Positions 54,519 to 63,731 of a stretch of 64,000 bases of DNA are shown piece by piece; position 1 is the stretch's first letter; the number at the start of each line of letters is the position of its first letter. The position numbers were made by a program, and so were the translations under genes. Under the pieces are notes generated by a model. It did not search any database and had not been told where the DNA came from. It saw only the letters and a program-made list of their open reading frames with translations. Origin of the DNA: Novosphingopyxis baekryungensis DSM 16222 (lineage in GTDB: Bacteria; Pseudomonadota; Alphaproteobacteria; Sphingomonadales; Sphingomonadaceae); contig NZ_ATUR01000005.1 in NCBI RefSeq assembly GCF_000420305.1, forward strand, positions 236,943-300,942, given 5' to 3'.

Positions 54519-55964
54519 ATGGCTGACAAAATGCTCCAGTTCGTTCAGCGGGAACAACATTATCCCGACAAGCGCACCCCAGACGCCCGCGCGCAGGATT
54601 TCCGCGAGATCGCGGATCGCTATGCGCGCGATACGGCGGAAGACCAGTCCGCGCGCTGCTCCCAATGCGGGGTGCCCTATTGTTCGGTGCACTGCCCGCT
54701 GCACAATCATATCCCGGACTGGCTGCGCCTGACCGCCGAGGGGCGGCTGCGCGAAGCCTATGAGATGAGCAATATGACCAGCACCATGCCGGAAATCTGC
54801 GGGCGCATCTGCCCGCAGGACCGCTTGTGCGAAGGCAATTGCGTGATCGAATTTTCCGGCCATGGCGCGGTCACCATCGGATCGGTCGAAAAATATATCA
54901 CCGACACCGCCTGGGCCGAAGGCTGGGTGGAGCCGGTGCAACCGGGGCCGGATCGCGGCCAGTCGGTCGGCGTGATCGGCGCAGGGCCAGCGGGCCTTGC
55001 CACCGCCGAATATCTGCGCGTCGCGGGTTATGAGGTGCATGTCTATGACCGGCATGATCGCGGCGGCGGCCTGCTGACCTATGGCATCCCCGGCTTCAAG
55101 CTGGAAAAGGATGTGGTCATGCGCCGCGTCGACCGGCTGAAGGATGGTGGCATCGTCTTTCACGAAGGCTTTTCGGTGGGCGAGGATGCCACGCTGGAAG
55201 AGCTGCGCGAGAAGCATGACGCAATCCTGATCGCGACGGGCGTCTACAAGGCGCGCGACCTGAAGGCACCGGGCAGCGGCCATGGCGGCATCGTCCCCGC
55301 GCTCGATTTCCTGATCACGTCCAACCGCAAGGGCTTTGGCGACAGCGTGCCCGCCTGGGATGACGGATCGCTCAACGCCGCGAACAAGCATGTCGTCGTC
55401 ATCGGCGGCGGCGATACTGCGATGGACTGCGTGCGCACCGCCATCCGGCAGGGCGCAAAATCGGTCAAATGCCTGTACCGGCGGGACCGGGACAATATGC
55501 CCGGATCGCAGCGCGAGGTTGCCAATGCCGAGGAAGAGGGCGTCGAGTTCGTCTGGCTGAGCGGCCCGACCGCGTTCGAGGCCGATGACAGCGGCAACGT
55601 CAACATCCTGCGCGGCACCAAGATGAAGCTGGGCCAGGCCGATGCCAGCGGTCGCCGCTCGCCCGAGCCCGATCCGGCAGGCGATTTCACGCTGGAGGCG
55701 GACCTCGTCATCAAGGCGCTGGGCTTCGAGGCCGAGGATCTGCCGACGATGTTCGGCGCGGAGGAATTGTCCGTCACGCGTTGGGGCACGCTGCGTATCG
55801 ACCATGAGACGATGATGACCAGCATCGACGGCGTGTTCGCCGCGGGCGACATCGTGCGCGGTGCCAGCCTGGTGGTCTGGGCGATCCGCGACGGGCGCGA
55901 GGTCAGCGAGACGATGCACGCCTATCTGCGGGCCAAGCGCGCGGAGACGAGGAAAGCGGCATGA
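54519..55964 (+). CDS. gltD: Glutamate synthase (NADPH) small subunit GltD
   Basis: The 481-residue protein has two N-terminal iron-sulfur cysteine clusters (CSQCGVPYCSVHCPLHNHIP and CGRICPQDRLCEGNC), the FAD-binding loop GAGPAGLATAEYL and the NADPH loop VIGGGDTAMDC. It passes electrons from NADPH to GltB to make glutamate from glutamine and 2-oxoglutarate. It lies in a set with the DUF2059-like gene and gltB. The 214 bases upstream are non-coding and should hold the promoter. Confidence 0.97.
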   Translation: MADKMLQFVQREQHYPDKRTPDARAQDFREIADRYARDTAEDQSARCSQCGVPYCSVHCPLHNHIPDWLRLTAEGRLREAYEMSNMTSTMPEICGRICPQDRLCEGNCVIEFSGHGAVTIGSVEKYITDTAWAEGWVEPVQPGPDRGQSVGVIGAGPAGLATAEYLRVAGYEVHVYDRHDRGGGLLTYGIPGFKLEKDVVMRRVDRLKDGGIVFHEGFSVGEDATLEELREKHDAILIATGVYKARDLKAPGSGHGGIVPALDFLITSNRKGFGDSVPAWDDGSLNAANKHVVVIGGGDTAMDCVRTAIRQGAKSVKCLYRRDRDNMPGSQREVANAEEEGVEFVWLSGPTAFEADDSGNVNILRGTKMKLGQADASGRRSPEPDPAGDFTLEADLVIKALGFEAEDLPTMFGAEELSVTRWGTLRIDHETMMTSIDGVFAAGDIVRGASLVVWAIRDGREVSETMHAYLRAKRAETRKAA

Positions 55965-56854
55965 GAACATCCGCTATGATGATCGCTGCAACGCTGGCTC
56001 TGGCCGCTCCGGCGGCAGCGCAGAACGATCTGGCCGTGGCCGAAGCCCAGGATGGCGAGGAACGCCCTTCGGACGGCGCAGCGGCCGCGCAGGAACTGTT
56101 TACGCAGATGTTCTCGGGCATGGCAGAAGAGATGCGCGCCGAGTTGCCGCCGGTCGATCCCGAACGTCTCGCCCTTGGCGTGCAGCTTGCCGACAAGGTT
56201 CTGCCGGATGGCGTGATGCAGGAGATGATGGCATCGAGCATGGGCATGGCGGGCAAGATGCTCGACGGCACGATGCAGCAAATGCCGCTCTCCGTTCTGG
56301 CGCAGGTCGGTGGGCTGTCTCCCGATGAAGCGGCTGAGCTGGGTGACACCACCATCGCGCAGGTGATGGACATTATCGACCCCTATTATAAACAACGCAT
56401 GACGCGGATGATCGACGGCGTGACCACCTTCATGGCGTCGATGGCGGGTGAAATGGAGCCGGTGATGCGCGAGGGGCTGGGCCGCGCCTATGCATCACGC
56501 TTTACGCTGGAACAGCTTGCCGCCACGCGCGACTTTTTCGCGACCCCCGCCGGAAGCGCCTTTGCCGCCGACAGCTATCTGATCTTTGCCGATCCGGAGA
56601 TGATGGCGGCCACGGCAGAGATGATGCCGAAGATGATGTCTCGCCTGCCCGAGATGATGGCCGCACTGGAAAGCGACGATGCCCTTCCGCCGGCCCGGAC
56701 GATGGCCGATCTGAGCGATGCCGAACGCGCCAGACTGGCCGATCTGCTCGGCGTGGAAGAGGACGAATTGTCCGATCCGCCGACCGACGGAATGATGCAG
56801 CAGGACGATGGTGAAGCCGCCGACCTGTCGAACGGTACCGGCATCGACACCTGA
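55961..56854 (+). CDS. Exported DUF2059-like protein
   Basis: The 297-residue protein has a signal peptide (cleavage after AAPAAAQ, near residue 21). A Met-rich helical region ends in the DUF2059-like segment RFTLEQLAATRDFFATPAGSAFA. Function is unknown; it is periplasmic. It overlaps the gltD stop by four bases and precedes gltB by 38 bases, so it is co-expressed with glutamate synthase, an arrangement I believe is common in this order. Confidence 0.75.
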   Translation: MRTSAMMIAATLALAAPAAAQNDLAVAEAQDGEERPSDGAAAAQELFTQMFSGMAEEMRAELPPVDPERLALGVQLADKVLPDGVMQEMMASSMGMAGKMLDGTMQQMPLSVLAQVGGLSPDEAAELGDTTIAQVMDIIDPYYKQRMTRMIDGVTTFMASMAGEMEPVMREGLGRAYASRFTLEQLAATRDFFATPAGSAFAADSYLIFADPEMMAATAEMMPKMMSRLPEMMAALESDDALPPARTMADLSDAERARLADLLGVEEDELSDPPTDGMMQQDDGEAADLSNGTGIDT

Positions 56855-56892
56855 TCAAGACACGAACGCACCCGAACTGCAAAGCAACAATC

Positions 56893-59800
56893 ATGAGCCA
56901 CGACAACCAAGCCGAACGCAACCGCATTGCCGAAGAGGGCATGTACCGTCCCGATATGGAGGGCGATGCCTGCGGCACCGGCCTCGTCGCCGAGATTTCC
57001 GGCAAGCCCTCCCGCCGTGTGGTGACGGCGGCGATCGAGGCGTTGCGCGCGGTGTGGCATCGCGGCGCGGTGGATGCCGATGGCAAGACCGGCGACGGCG
57101 CGGGCATCATGGTCGATCTGCCCGAGCGGTTCTTCGACGATGCGATTGCCGACAGCGGCCACCGCGTACTGCCGAACAGGCTGGCCGTGGGCATGGTGTT
57201 CCTGCCGCGCACCGATCTCAATGCGCAGGACAGCTGCCGCATGATCGTCGAGAGCGAGCTGATCGCGTCCGGCTACACCATCTATGGCTGGCGGCAGGTG
57301 CCGGTCGATCCGTCGGTGATCGGGCGCAAGGCCCAGATCACCCGGCCGGAGATCGAGCAGATCATGATCGCCGGGCCGCTGCCGGAGGAAGAGACACTCG
57401 AGGAGTTCGAAAAGGACCTCTACATCGTGCGCCGCCGCATCGAGCGGAAGGTGATCGAAGCGCAGATCGCGGACTTCTATGTCTGCAGCCTGTCCTGCCG
57501 CTCGATCGTCTACAAGGGCCTGTTCCTGGCCGAGAGCTTGTCGGTCTTCTATCCCGATTTGCAGGATGAGCGGTTCGAAAGCCGCGTGGCGATCTTCCAC
57601 CAGCGCTATTCCACCAACACCTTTCCGCAATGGTGGCTGGCCCAGCCGTTCCGCGCGCTGGCCCATAATGGAGAGATCAACACCATCCGCGGCAACCGCA
57701 ACTGGATGAAGAGCCATGAGATCCGCATGGCCAGCATCGCGTTCGGCGACGCCTCGGACGAGATCAAGCCGGTGATCCCGGCGGGCGCATCCGACACGGC
57801 ATCGATGGACGCGGTGTTCGAAACGCTGATCCGCTCAGGCAAGGAAGCGCCCACCGCCAAGCTGACGATGATCCCCGAAGCCTGGCAGGCCTCGGTCGAT
57901 CTGCCTGCCGAGCACAAGGCGATGTACGAATATATGGCCAGCGTGATGGAGCCGTGGGACGGCCCGGCGGCGCTATGCATGACCGATGGCCGCTGGGCGG
58001 TGGCGGGCGTGGACCGCAACGCGCTGCGCCCCCTGCGCTACAGCCGCACGTCCGATGGCCTGCTGGTGGTCGGCTCCGAAAGCGGCATGGTGGTGCTGCC
58101 GGAGCCCGATATCATTGAGAAGGGCCGGCTGGGACCGGGCGAGATGATCGCCGTCGATCTGGGCGAGGGCAAGCTGTACGCCGACCGGGAACTGAAGGAT
58201 CGCGTCGCCGCCGAGCAGCCCTATGCCGAGCTGGTGAAAGGCTTTCGCACCATCGACGATCTGCCCGAGATCGATAGCCCGGATCTGCCGCGCTATGACC
58301 GCGCCGAGCTGACCCGCCGCCAGGTGGCTGCCGGACAGACGATCGAGGACATGGAGATGATCCTCTCGCCCATGGCCGAGCAGGCCAAGGAAGCCGTCGG
58401 ATCGATGGGCGACGATACCCCGCTGGCCGTGATCAGCCACAAGCCGCGACTGATCAGCCAGTTCTTCCGCCAGAATTTCAGCCAGGTCACCAATCCGCCG
58501 ATCGACAGTCTGCGCGAACGGCATGTGATGAGCCTGCGTACGCGCTTTTCCAACCTGGCCAATATCCTGGACGAGCAGGACCAGAACGATCACGTCCTGG
58601 TGCTGGAAAGCCCGGTATTGCTCAGCGCGGACTGGGCGCGGCTGAAAAGCGCGTTCGGCAAGCTGGCGGGCGAGATCGACTGCACGTTCGATCCGCATGC
58701 CGGGTTCGAGGAACTGCGCGCCGCCATCACCCGCATCCGTCGCGAGGCCGAGGAAGCCGTGCGCGGCGGCCAGACCGAGCTGTTCCTGACCGACGAGAAT
58801 ATCAGCGCGGACCGCTGCGCCATCCCCATGGTGCTCGCCGCTGCTGCCGTGCACACGCACCTGGTGCGCAAAGGCCTGCGCGCCTTTTCGTCCATCAATG
58901 TGCGCACCGCCGAATGTCTGGACACGCATTATTACGCCGTGCTCATCGGCGTCGGCGCGACCACGGTGAACGCCTATCTGGCCGAGGCCGCGATTGCCGA
59001 ACGCCATGGCCGCGGCCTGTTCGGCGATCTGTCCCTGGACGATTGCCTTGCCAACTTCCGCACCGCGATCGACGATGGCCTGCTCAAGATCATCGGCAAG
59101 CTCGGCATCGCCGTGATCTCCAGCTATCGCGGCGGCTATAACTTCGAGGCGGTGGGCCTCAGCCGCGCGCTGGTGAACGATCTGTTCCCCGGCATGCCCA
59201 ACAAGATCTCGGGCGAGGGCTATATGTCCCTGCACCTCAACGCGACCGACCGGCATCTGGCCGCGTTCGACAGCATGGTCGCCAAACTGCCGATCGGCGG
59301 TTTCTACAAGCAGCGCGCGGGCGGCGAGGAACATGCCTGGTCCGCGCAGCTGATGCACCTGCTGCAGACCGCCGTGGCGAAGGACAGCTATTCCAGCTAC
59401 CTGCAATTCTCCGCCGGTGTCCGCTCGCTCGATCCCGTTTATCTGCGCGATCTGATGGAATTCAATTACGCCAAGGAATCGCTGCCGGTCGACCAGGTCG
59501 AAGCCGTCACCGAGATCCGCCGCCGCTTCCTGACGCCGGGCATGAGCCTTGGCGCGCTGTCCCCCGAGGCGCATGAGACGCTGGCCATCGCCATGAACCG
59601 CATCGGCGCCAAGGCGGTGTCGGGCGAAGGCGGCGAGAGCCCCGAACGGTTCAAGCCCCGTGCCAATGGCGACAATGCCAACAGCGCGATCAAGCAGATC
59701 GCCTCGGGCCGGTTCGGCGTGACCGCGGAATATCTGGGCGCCTGCGAAGAGGTGGAAATCAAGGTCGCGCAGGGCGCCAAGCCCGGCGAGGGCGGCCAGC

Positions 59801-61419
59801 TGCCCGGCTTCAAGGTGACCGAGTTTATCGCCAAGCTGCGCCACTCCACCCCCGGCGTCACGCTGATCAGCCCGCCGCCGCATCATGACATCTATTCGAT
59901 CGAGGATCTGGCCCAGCTGATCTACGATCTGAAGCAGATCAATCCGCGCGCGCGGGTCTGCGTCAAGCTGGTCTCGTCCGCCGGCATCGGCACCGTGGCC
60001 GCAGGCGTGGCCAAGGCGCATGCCGATGTGATCCTGATCGCCGGCCATAATGGCGGCACCGGCGCATCCCCGCAGACCAGCATCAAATATGCCGGCACGC
60101 CGTGGGAAATGGGCCTGAGCGAAGTCAATCAGGTGCTCACCCTCAACGGCCTGCGCCACCGGGTGAAGCTGCGCACCGACGGCGGCCTGAAGACCGGACG
60201 CGACATCGTGATCGCCGCCATCCTGGGCGCGGAAGAGTTTGGCATCGGCACGCTCAGCCTCGTCGCCATGGGCTGCATCATGGTGCGCCAGTGCCACAGC
60301 AACACCTGCCCCGTCGGCGTGTGCGTGCAGGACCCGAAGCTGCGCGAGAAGTTCACCGGCACCCCGGAGAAGGTGATCAATCTGATGACCTTCATTGCCG
60401 AGGAGGTGCGCGAGATTCTCGCCCGACTCGGCGTCTCCAGCCTGAACGAGATCATCGGGCGCACCGAATTGCTGCGTCAGGTGAGCCGCGGCGCGGAGCA
60501 TCTGGACGATCTGGATCTCAACCCGATCCTGGCCAAGGTGGACGCGCCCGATACCCATCGCATCTTCAAGATCGACACCTTCCGCAACGAGGTGCCGGAC
60601 AGTCTGGACGCGTTGATGCTGCAGGATGCCGGGCCGGTGTTCGAACGGCGTGAGAAGATGCAGCTGACCTATACGGTGCGCAACACGCACCGCGCGGTCG
60701 GCACGCGGCTCAGCAGCGAAGTCACCCGCGTCTTCGGCATGAAGGAACTGGACGACGACTATATCCAGGTGCGCCTGCGCGGCAGCGCGGGCCAGTCGCT
60801 CGGCGCGTTCCTTTGCCAGGGCATCACGCTGGAAGTGTTCGGCGATGCCAATGATTATGTCGGCAAGGGCCTGTCCGGCGGAAAGATCATCGTCCGCACC
60901 ACCGTCAGCTCTCCGCTGAAGACGCAGCAAAACTCCATCATCGGCAACACCGTGCTCTATGGCGCCACGGCCGGGCAGCTTTATGCCGCCGGGCAGGCGG
61001 GCGAACGTTTTGCCGTGCGCAATTCGGGCGCATCGGTGGTGGTCGAAGGATGCGGCGCCAATGGCTGCGAATATATGACCGGCGGCACGGCGGTCATCCT
61101 TGGGCAGACCGGCAGCAATTTCGGTGCTGGCATGACCGGCGGCATGGCGTTCATCTATGATCCCGAGGCGGTGTTCCCGATGCGCGCCAACCCGTCCAGC
61201 ATCGTCTGGCAGCGGCTGGAGAGCGCCTGGTGGGAAGACCATCTGCACGGCATGATCAAGGCGCATGTCGCCGCGACCGGCAGCCGCTGGGCCGCCGCCA
61301 TCCTGGAAGACTGGGAGCGCGCGCGCGGCGCCTTCTGGCAGATCTGCCCGAAGGAAATGCTCGGCCGGCTCGATCATCCGCTGAGCGATGCCGAGCAGAA
61401 CGTGGTGGCGGCGGAGTAA
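56893..61419 (+). CDS. gltB: Glutamate synthase (NADPH) large subunit GltB
   Basis: At 1508 residues it is full length. The amidotransferase domain matures at Cys27 (GDACGTGLVAEIS). The central and FMN-binding synthase domains follow (GGEGGESPERF, AGHNGGTGASP). The 3Fe-4S cysteines lie in CIMVRQCHSNTCPVGVC, and the C-terminal beta-helix GXGXG-type domain ends the protein (GANGCEYMTGGTAVILG). It makes glutamate with GltD. Confidence 0.97.
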   Translation: MSHDNQAERNRIAEEGMYRPDMEGDACGTGLVAEISGKPSRRVVTAAIEALRAVWHRGAVDADGKTGDGAGIMVDLPERFFDDAIADSGHRVLPNRLAVGMVFLPRTDLNAQDSCRMIVESELIASGYTIYGWRQVPVDPSVIGRKAQITRPEIEQIMIAGPLPEEETLEEFEKDLYIVRRRIERKVIEAQIADFYVCSLSCRSIVYKGLFLAESLSVFYPDLQDERFESRVAIFHQRYSTNTFPQWWLAQPFRALAHNGEINTIRGNRNWMKSHEIRMASIAFGDASDEIKPVIPAGASDTASMDAVFETLIRSGKEAPTAKLTMIPEAWQASVDLPAEHKAMYEYMASVMEPWDGPAALCMTDGRWAVAGVDRNALRPLRYSRTSDGLLVVGSESGMVVLPEPDIIEKGRLGPGEMIAVDLGEGKLYADRELKDRVAAEQPYAELVKGFRTIDDLPEIDSPDLPRYDRAELTRRQVAAGQTIEDMEMILSPMAEQAKEAVGSMGDDTPLAVISHKPRLISQFFRQNFSQVTNPPIDSLRERHVMSLRTRFSNLANILDEQDQNDHVLVLESPVLLSADWARLKSAFGKLAGEIDCTFDPHAGFEELRAAITRIRREAEEAVRGGQTELFLTDENISADRCAIPMVLAAAAVHTHLVRKGLRAFSSINVRTAECLDTHYYAVLIGVGATTVNAYLAEAAIAERHGRGLFGDLSLDDCLANFRTAIDDGLLKIIGKLGIAVISSYRGGYNFEAVGLSRALVNDLFPGMPNKISGEGYMSLHLNATDRHLAAFDSMVAKLPIGGFYKQRAGGEEHAWSAQLMHLLQTAVAKDSYSSYLQFSAGVRSLDPVYLRDLMEFNYAKESLPVDQVEAVTEIRRRFLTPGMSLGALSPEAHETLAIAMNRIGAKAVSGEGGESPERFKPRANGDNANSAIKQIASGRFGVTAEYLGACEEVEIKVAQGAKPGEGGQLPGFKVTEFIAKLRHSTPGVTLISPPPHHDIYSIEDLAQLIYDLKQINPRARVCVKLVSSAGIGTVAAGVAKAHADVILIAGHNGGTGASPQTSIKYAGTPWEMGLSEVNQVLTLNGLRHRVKLRTDGGLKTGRDIVIAAILGAEEFGIGTLSLVAMGCIMVRQCHSNTCPVGVCVQDPKLREKFTGTPEKVINLMTFIAEEVREILARLGVSSLNEIIGRTELLRQVSRGAEHLDDLDLNPILAKVDAPDTHRIFKIDTFRNEVPDSLDALMLQDAGPVFERREKMQLTYTVRNTHRAVGTRLSSEVTRVFGMKELDDDYIQVRLRGSAGQSLGAFLCQGITLEVFGDANDYVGKGLSGGKIIVRTTVSSPLKTQQNSIIGNTVLYGATAGQLYAAGQAGERFAVRNSGASVVVEGCGANGCEYMTGGTAVILGQTGSNFGAGMTGGMAFIYDPEAVFPMRANPSSIVWQRLESAWWEDHLHGMIKAHVAATGSRWAAAILEDWERARGAFWQICPKEMLGRLDHPLSDAEQNVVAAE

Positions 61420-61422
61420 GAT

Positions 61423-61461
61423 AAGCCGGCCAGCGCGTGCCATAGTGATACGGGCCGGTTT
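61423..61461 (+). terminator. Possible terminator after gltB
   Basis: AAGCCGGCC and GGCCGGTTT are imperfect inverted copies separated by about 20 bases, followed by a modestly T-rich stretch. The long loop lowers confidence. Confidence 0.35.
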
Positions 61462-61520
61462 CGCTTATTGCTCTATCGCAGCTTTCGGCTATTGACGGAT
61501 CAACTGATACGACAAGGGGT

Positions 61521-61751
61521 ATGACGATGAAGAACTGGAAACTGTTGGCCGCTGTTGTTGGCCTGGGCCTGGCCACCTCCGCCTCCGCCATGTCCCCCAC
61601 GCCGACCGATCCCGGCACCGGTGGCGGTACCACAAGTGGTGGCAGCACGTCCGGTGGCGGCGCTGTCGATGTGCCCGCACCGCCCATGATCCTGCTGTTC
61701 GGTGCCGCCGCTGGCGTCATCGCGCTGCGCCGCCGCAAGGCCAGCAAGTAA
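61521..61751 (+). CDS. Very small PEP-CTERM-like exported protein
   Basis: The 76-residue protein has a signal peptide (MKNWKLLAAVVGLGLATSASA). A Gly/Ser/Thr-rich linker of about 25 residues follows. The C-terminal anchor VPAPPMILLFGAAAGVIALRRRK has the Pro-box, membrane helix and basic tail of PEP-CTERM sorting signals. The mature part is almost only linker. It has its own terminator and may be a surface or matrix component; the function is unknown. Confidence 0.75.
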   Translation: MTMKNWKLLAAVVGLGLATSASAMSPTPTDPGTGGGTTSGGSTSGGGAVDVPAPPMILLFGAAAGVIALRRRKASK

Positions 61752-61759
61752 AACACATT

Positions 61760-61788
61760 GGGGCGCCGGGCGACCGGCTCCCCTTGTT
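61760..61788 (+). terminator. Terminator after the PEP-CTERM-like gene
   Basis: GGGGCGCCGG and CCGGCTCCCC pair at 9 of 10 positions around GCGA and are followed by TTGTT, just past the stop at 61751. Confidence 0.75.
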
Positions 61789-61915
61789 ACATGCGCTCGC
61801 CGGGCGAGCCATGGCGCTGCCCATGCCATGTGGCGGCGTGAACAAATTGCGGGGATATGTGCGCGCCTGCCCGTTCCCCCTTTCCCCGCCATCGACAGCT
61901 GGCTAAGGCCGGGCC

Positions 61916-62587
61916 ATGTGGCGTCTCTACCAATTTCCCCTCTGTCCCTTTTCCCGCAAGGTGCGCCTGCATCTGGCGGAAAAGGGTGTCGGCTATGAGC
62001 TGGAGCGGGAAAATCCCTGGGCCCAGCGGGACGAATTTCTGGACATGAACCCGACCGGCCGTACGCCGGTGATTCAGGACAGCGAGCGCGGTCTGGTGAT
62101 CGCGGATAGCCGCGCGATCTGCGAATATTTCGAAGAAACCGTCGACAGCAACAAGATGATCAGCGGCAGCAGCGCTTATAGGGCCGAGATTCGCCGCCTG
62201 ATCGCCTGGTTCGATGAGCAGTTTTATGGCGATGTCACCGCGCCGCTCATGCATGAGCGCATGCACAAGCGCCTCGTTCACCGCCAGCCACCCGATGCCA
62301 AGGTGCTGCGCGAGGCGATGAAGCTGGCCAACACGCATCTCGATTATATCGATTATCTGATCGACCATCGCAGCTGGCTGGCCGGCTCCACCCTGAGCCT
62401 GGCCGATCTGGCCGCCGCCGCGCAGCTGTCGGTGGCCGATTATCTCGGCGGGATCGACTGGAGCGGCCATGAACAGACCCGCGCCTGGTATTCCATGTTC
62501 AAAAGCCGCCCCAGCTTCCGCCCGCTACTGAGCGAACGCATGGAAGTGGTGAAGCCACCGGCGCATTATGAAGAAGTCGATTTCTGA
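61916..62587 (+). CDS. Glutathione S-transferase family protein
   Basis: The 223-residue protein has a thioredoxin-like N-terminal domain (FPLCPFSRKVRLHLAEKG, then NPTGRTPVI and DSRAICEYFEE) and an all-helical C-terminal domain (DYLIDHRSWLAGSTLSLADLAAA). Cys10 in the CPFS motif is a possible catalytic residue. The substrate is not predictable. Confidence 0.9.
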   Translation: MWRLYQFPLCPFSRKVRLHLAEKGVGYELERENPWAQRDEFLDMNPTGRTPVIQDSERGLVIADSRAICEYFEETVDSNKMISGSSAYRAEIRRLIAWFDEQFYGDVTAPLMHERMHKRLVHRQPPDAKVLREAMKLANTHLDYIDYLIDHRSWLAGSTLSLADLAAAAQLSVADYLGGIDWSGHEQTRAWYSMFKSRPSFRPLLSERMEVVKPPAHYEEVDF

Positions 62588-63058
62588 CGAGCCACGGGAT
62601 GCTCAGGCTTGCGATTGGGCAGCACTCGACTAGATTCGCGGCTGCTGAGTTTGCAGCGCCTTCTCAGCCATTGGCGGTGCTCGCCGTTCCCTTGGTACTG
62701 GCCTGAAAACGTCTCCGCTCGTGCGGACTGCGCGAGCCGATGATCTTGAACCCTTTCCATGTTGCCGGTAGTTGAGAGGAAGCTTTCGGGTGAAAGCAGC
62801 CATGGAATGCTGCCAAGATTGTCGACAGTTTGTGGGCCGGTAGCTGACTGGCAGCTTCTGATTTGGAATGGAGCGAAGCGGACCCCGCGCTCCACTTCGA
62901 GCTGGGTGGCTGATCGAAAGCGAATCCGCACGTTCTCAGTTTGCTAACACCAAATGGCTGCATGGGGAGCGGACTTGAGCAAGTAAGAGCAACGAAGATC
63001 TTTCACAGTACGGGGAATGCAAGTACTCTCAAATGGGACCGGTATTGGAAGAGGCAGA
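62588..63058. other. Non-coding stretch at the edge of the right accessory patch
   Basis: About 470 bases with only frames that look like chance. Base composition drops toward the right, which suggests that foreign DNA begins here. Confidence 0.5.
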
Positions 63059-63688
63059 ATGCGAGACGATTATAAGGTGACAGACCGGGCCTATCTCGCT
63101 CGATGCAGGGGGTGGATAATTGAAGGCAGAAAAGCCGGGTTATTCTATGCCGCGTTCGAGCTTAAATGCTTTTTGGAAGCGAAGCTCGGAGAATATCTCG
63201 AGAACTGGGAAGGTAGACCTCTTAAGAAGGTTCAGGTTCACAGGATTAAGGATAATGTAAAGTCCTTAGCTAAACAGAATACGATGCCGGACATTGTGCG
63301 GATGGTGTTCACGAACGAAATTGGGTTATCGGAGACTTATTTCCACACACCCGTTCCGGTTCCACTGATTGATTATGCCACGAAGACCCTAGACGGGCTG
63401 CGGCACGCACAAACGCGTTATCGGAAGCCGGACGATATTTGGTGGCAAGAGACGCGAAATGCGCTCATCGAGAACTACCGGCGAGCTTGGTTCGCATCAC
63501 GTGGAACTGCACCAGTCCCTCCGCTTTGGAGGCCGGAGGATGGTAGGGGCGAGATGCCATTCACGTTCTTATTTCCCGATGATGAGCCGCCTTCGCAGTT
63601 GTTCGAAGATAGTAAGCCTGGAGATAGCTACAATGTCGAAATAAGTTACCTAGATGAGCCTCCGAGGGATTGGGTATGTGATCTTTAA
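63059..63688 (+). CDS. Hypothetical accessory protein
   Basis: The 209-residue protein (AYLARCRGWIIEGRKAGLFYAAFELKCFLEAKLGEYLENW, later YATKTLDGLRHAQTRYRKPDDIWW) has no domain I recognise. It is more A+T rich than the chromosome beside it and lies between the GST gene and an IS element, so it was probably acquired. ATG 63059 is chosen; the frame opens at 63017. Confidence 0.5.
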   Translation: MRDDYKVTDRAYLARCRGWIIEGRKAGLFYAAFELKCFLEAKLGEYLENWEGRPLKKVQVHRIKDNVKSLAKQNTMPDIVRMVFTNEIGLSETYFHTPVPVPLIDYATKTLDGLRHAQTRYRKPDDIWWQETRNALIENYRRAWFASRGTAPVPPLWRPEDGRGEMPFTFLFPDDEPPSQLFEDSKPGDSYNVEISYLDEPPRDWVCDL

Positions 63689-63731
63689 GTGAGAACACCG
63701 CGTTGGCGAGTACTCGAATCGGCTGGGATTA

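Noticed and set aside
54462..55970. Minus-strand open frame of 502 codons opposite gltD
   Set aside because: It lies antisense to a clear gltD with intact motifs and shows low-complexity residues only.
57973..61443. Minus-strand open frame of 1156 codons opposite gltB
   Set aside because: It mirrors the GC-rich codon pattern of gltB, and its translation has no recognisable domains; it is a shadow.
62566..62963. Minus-strand frames after the GST gene
   Set aside because: Composition looks random and there is no ribosome site or similarity to any family I know.
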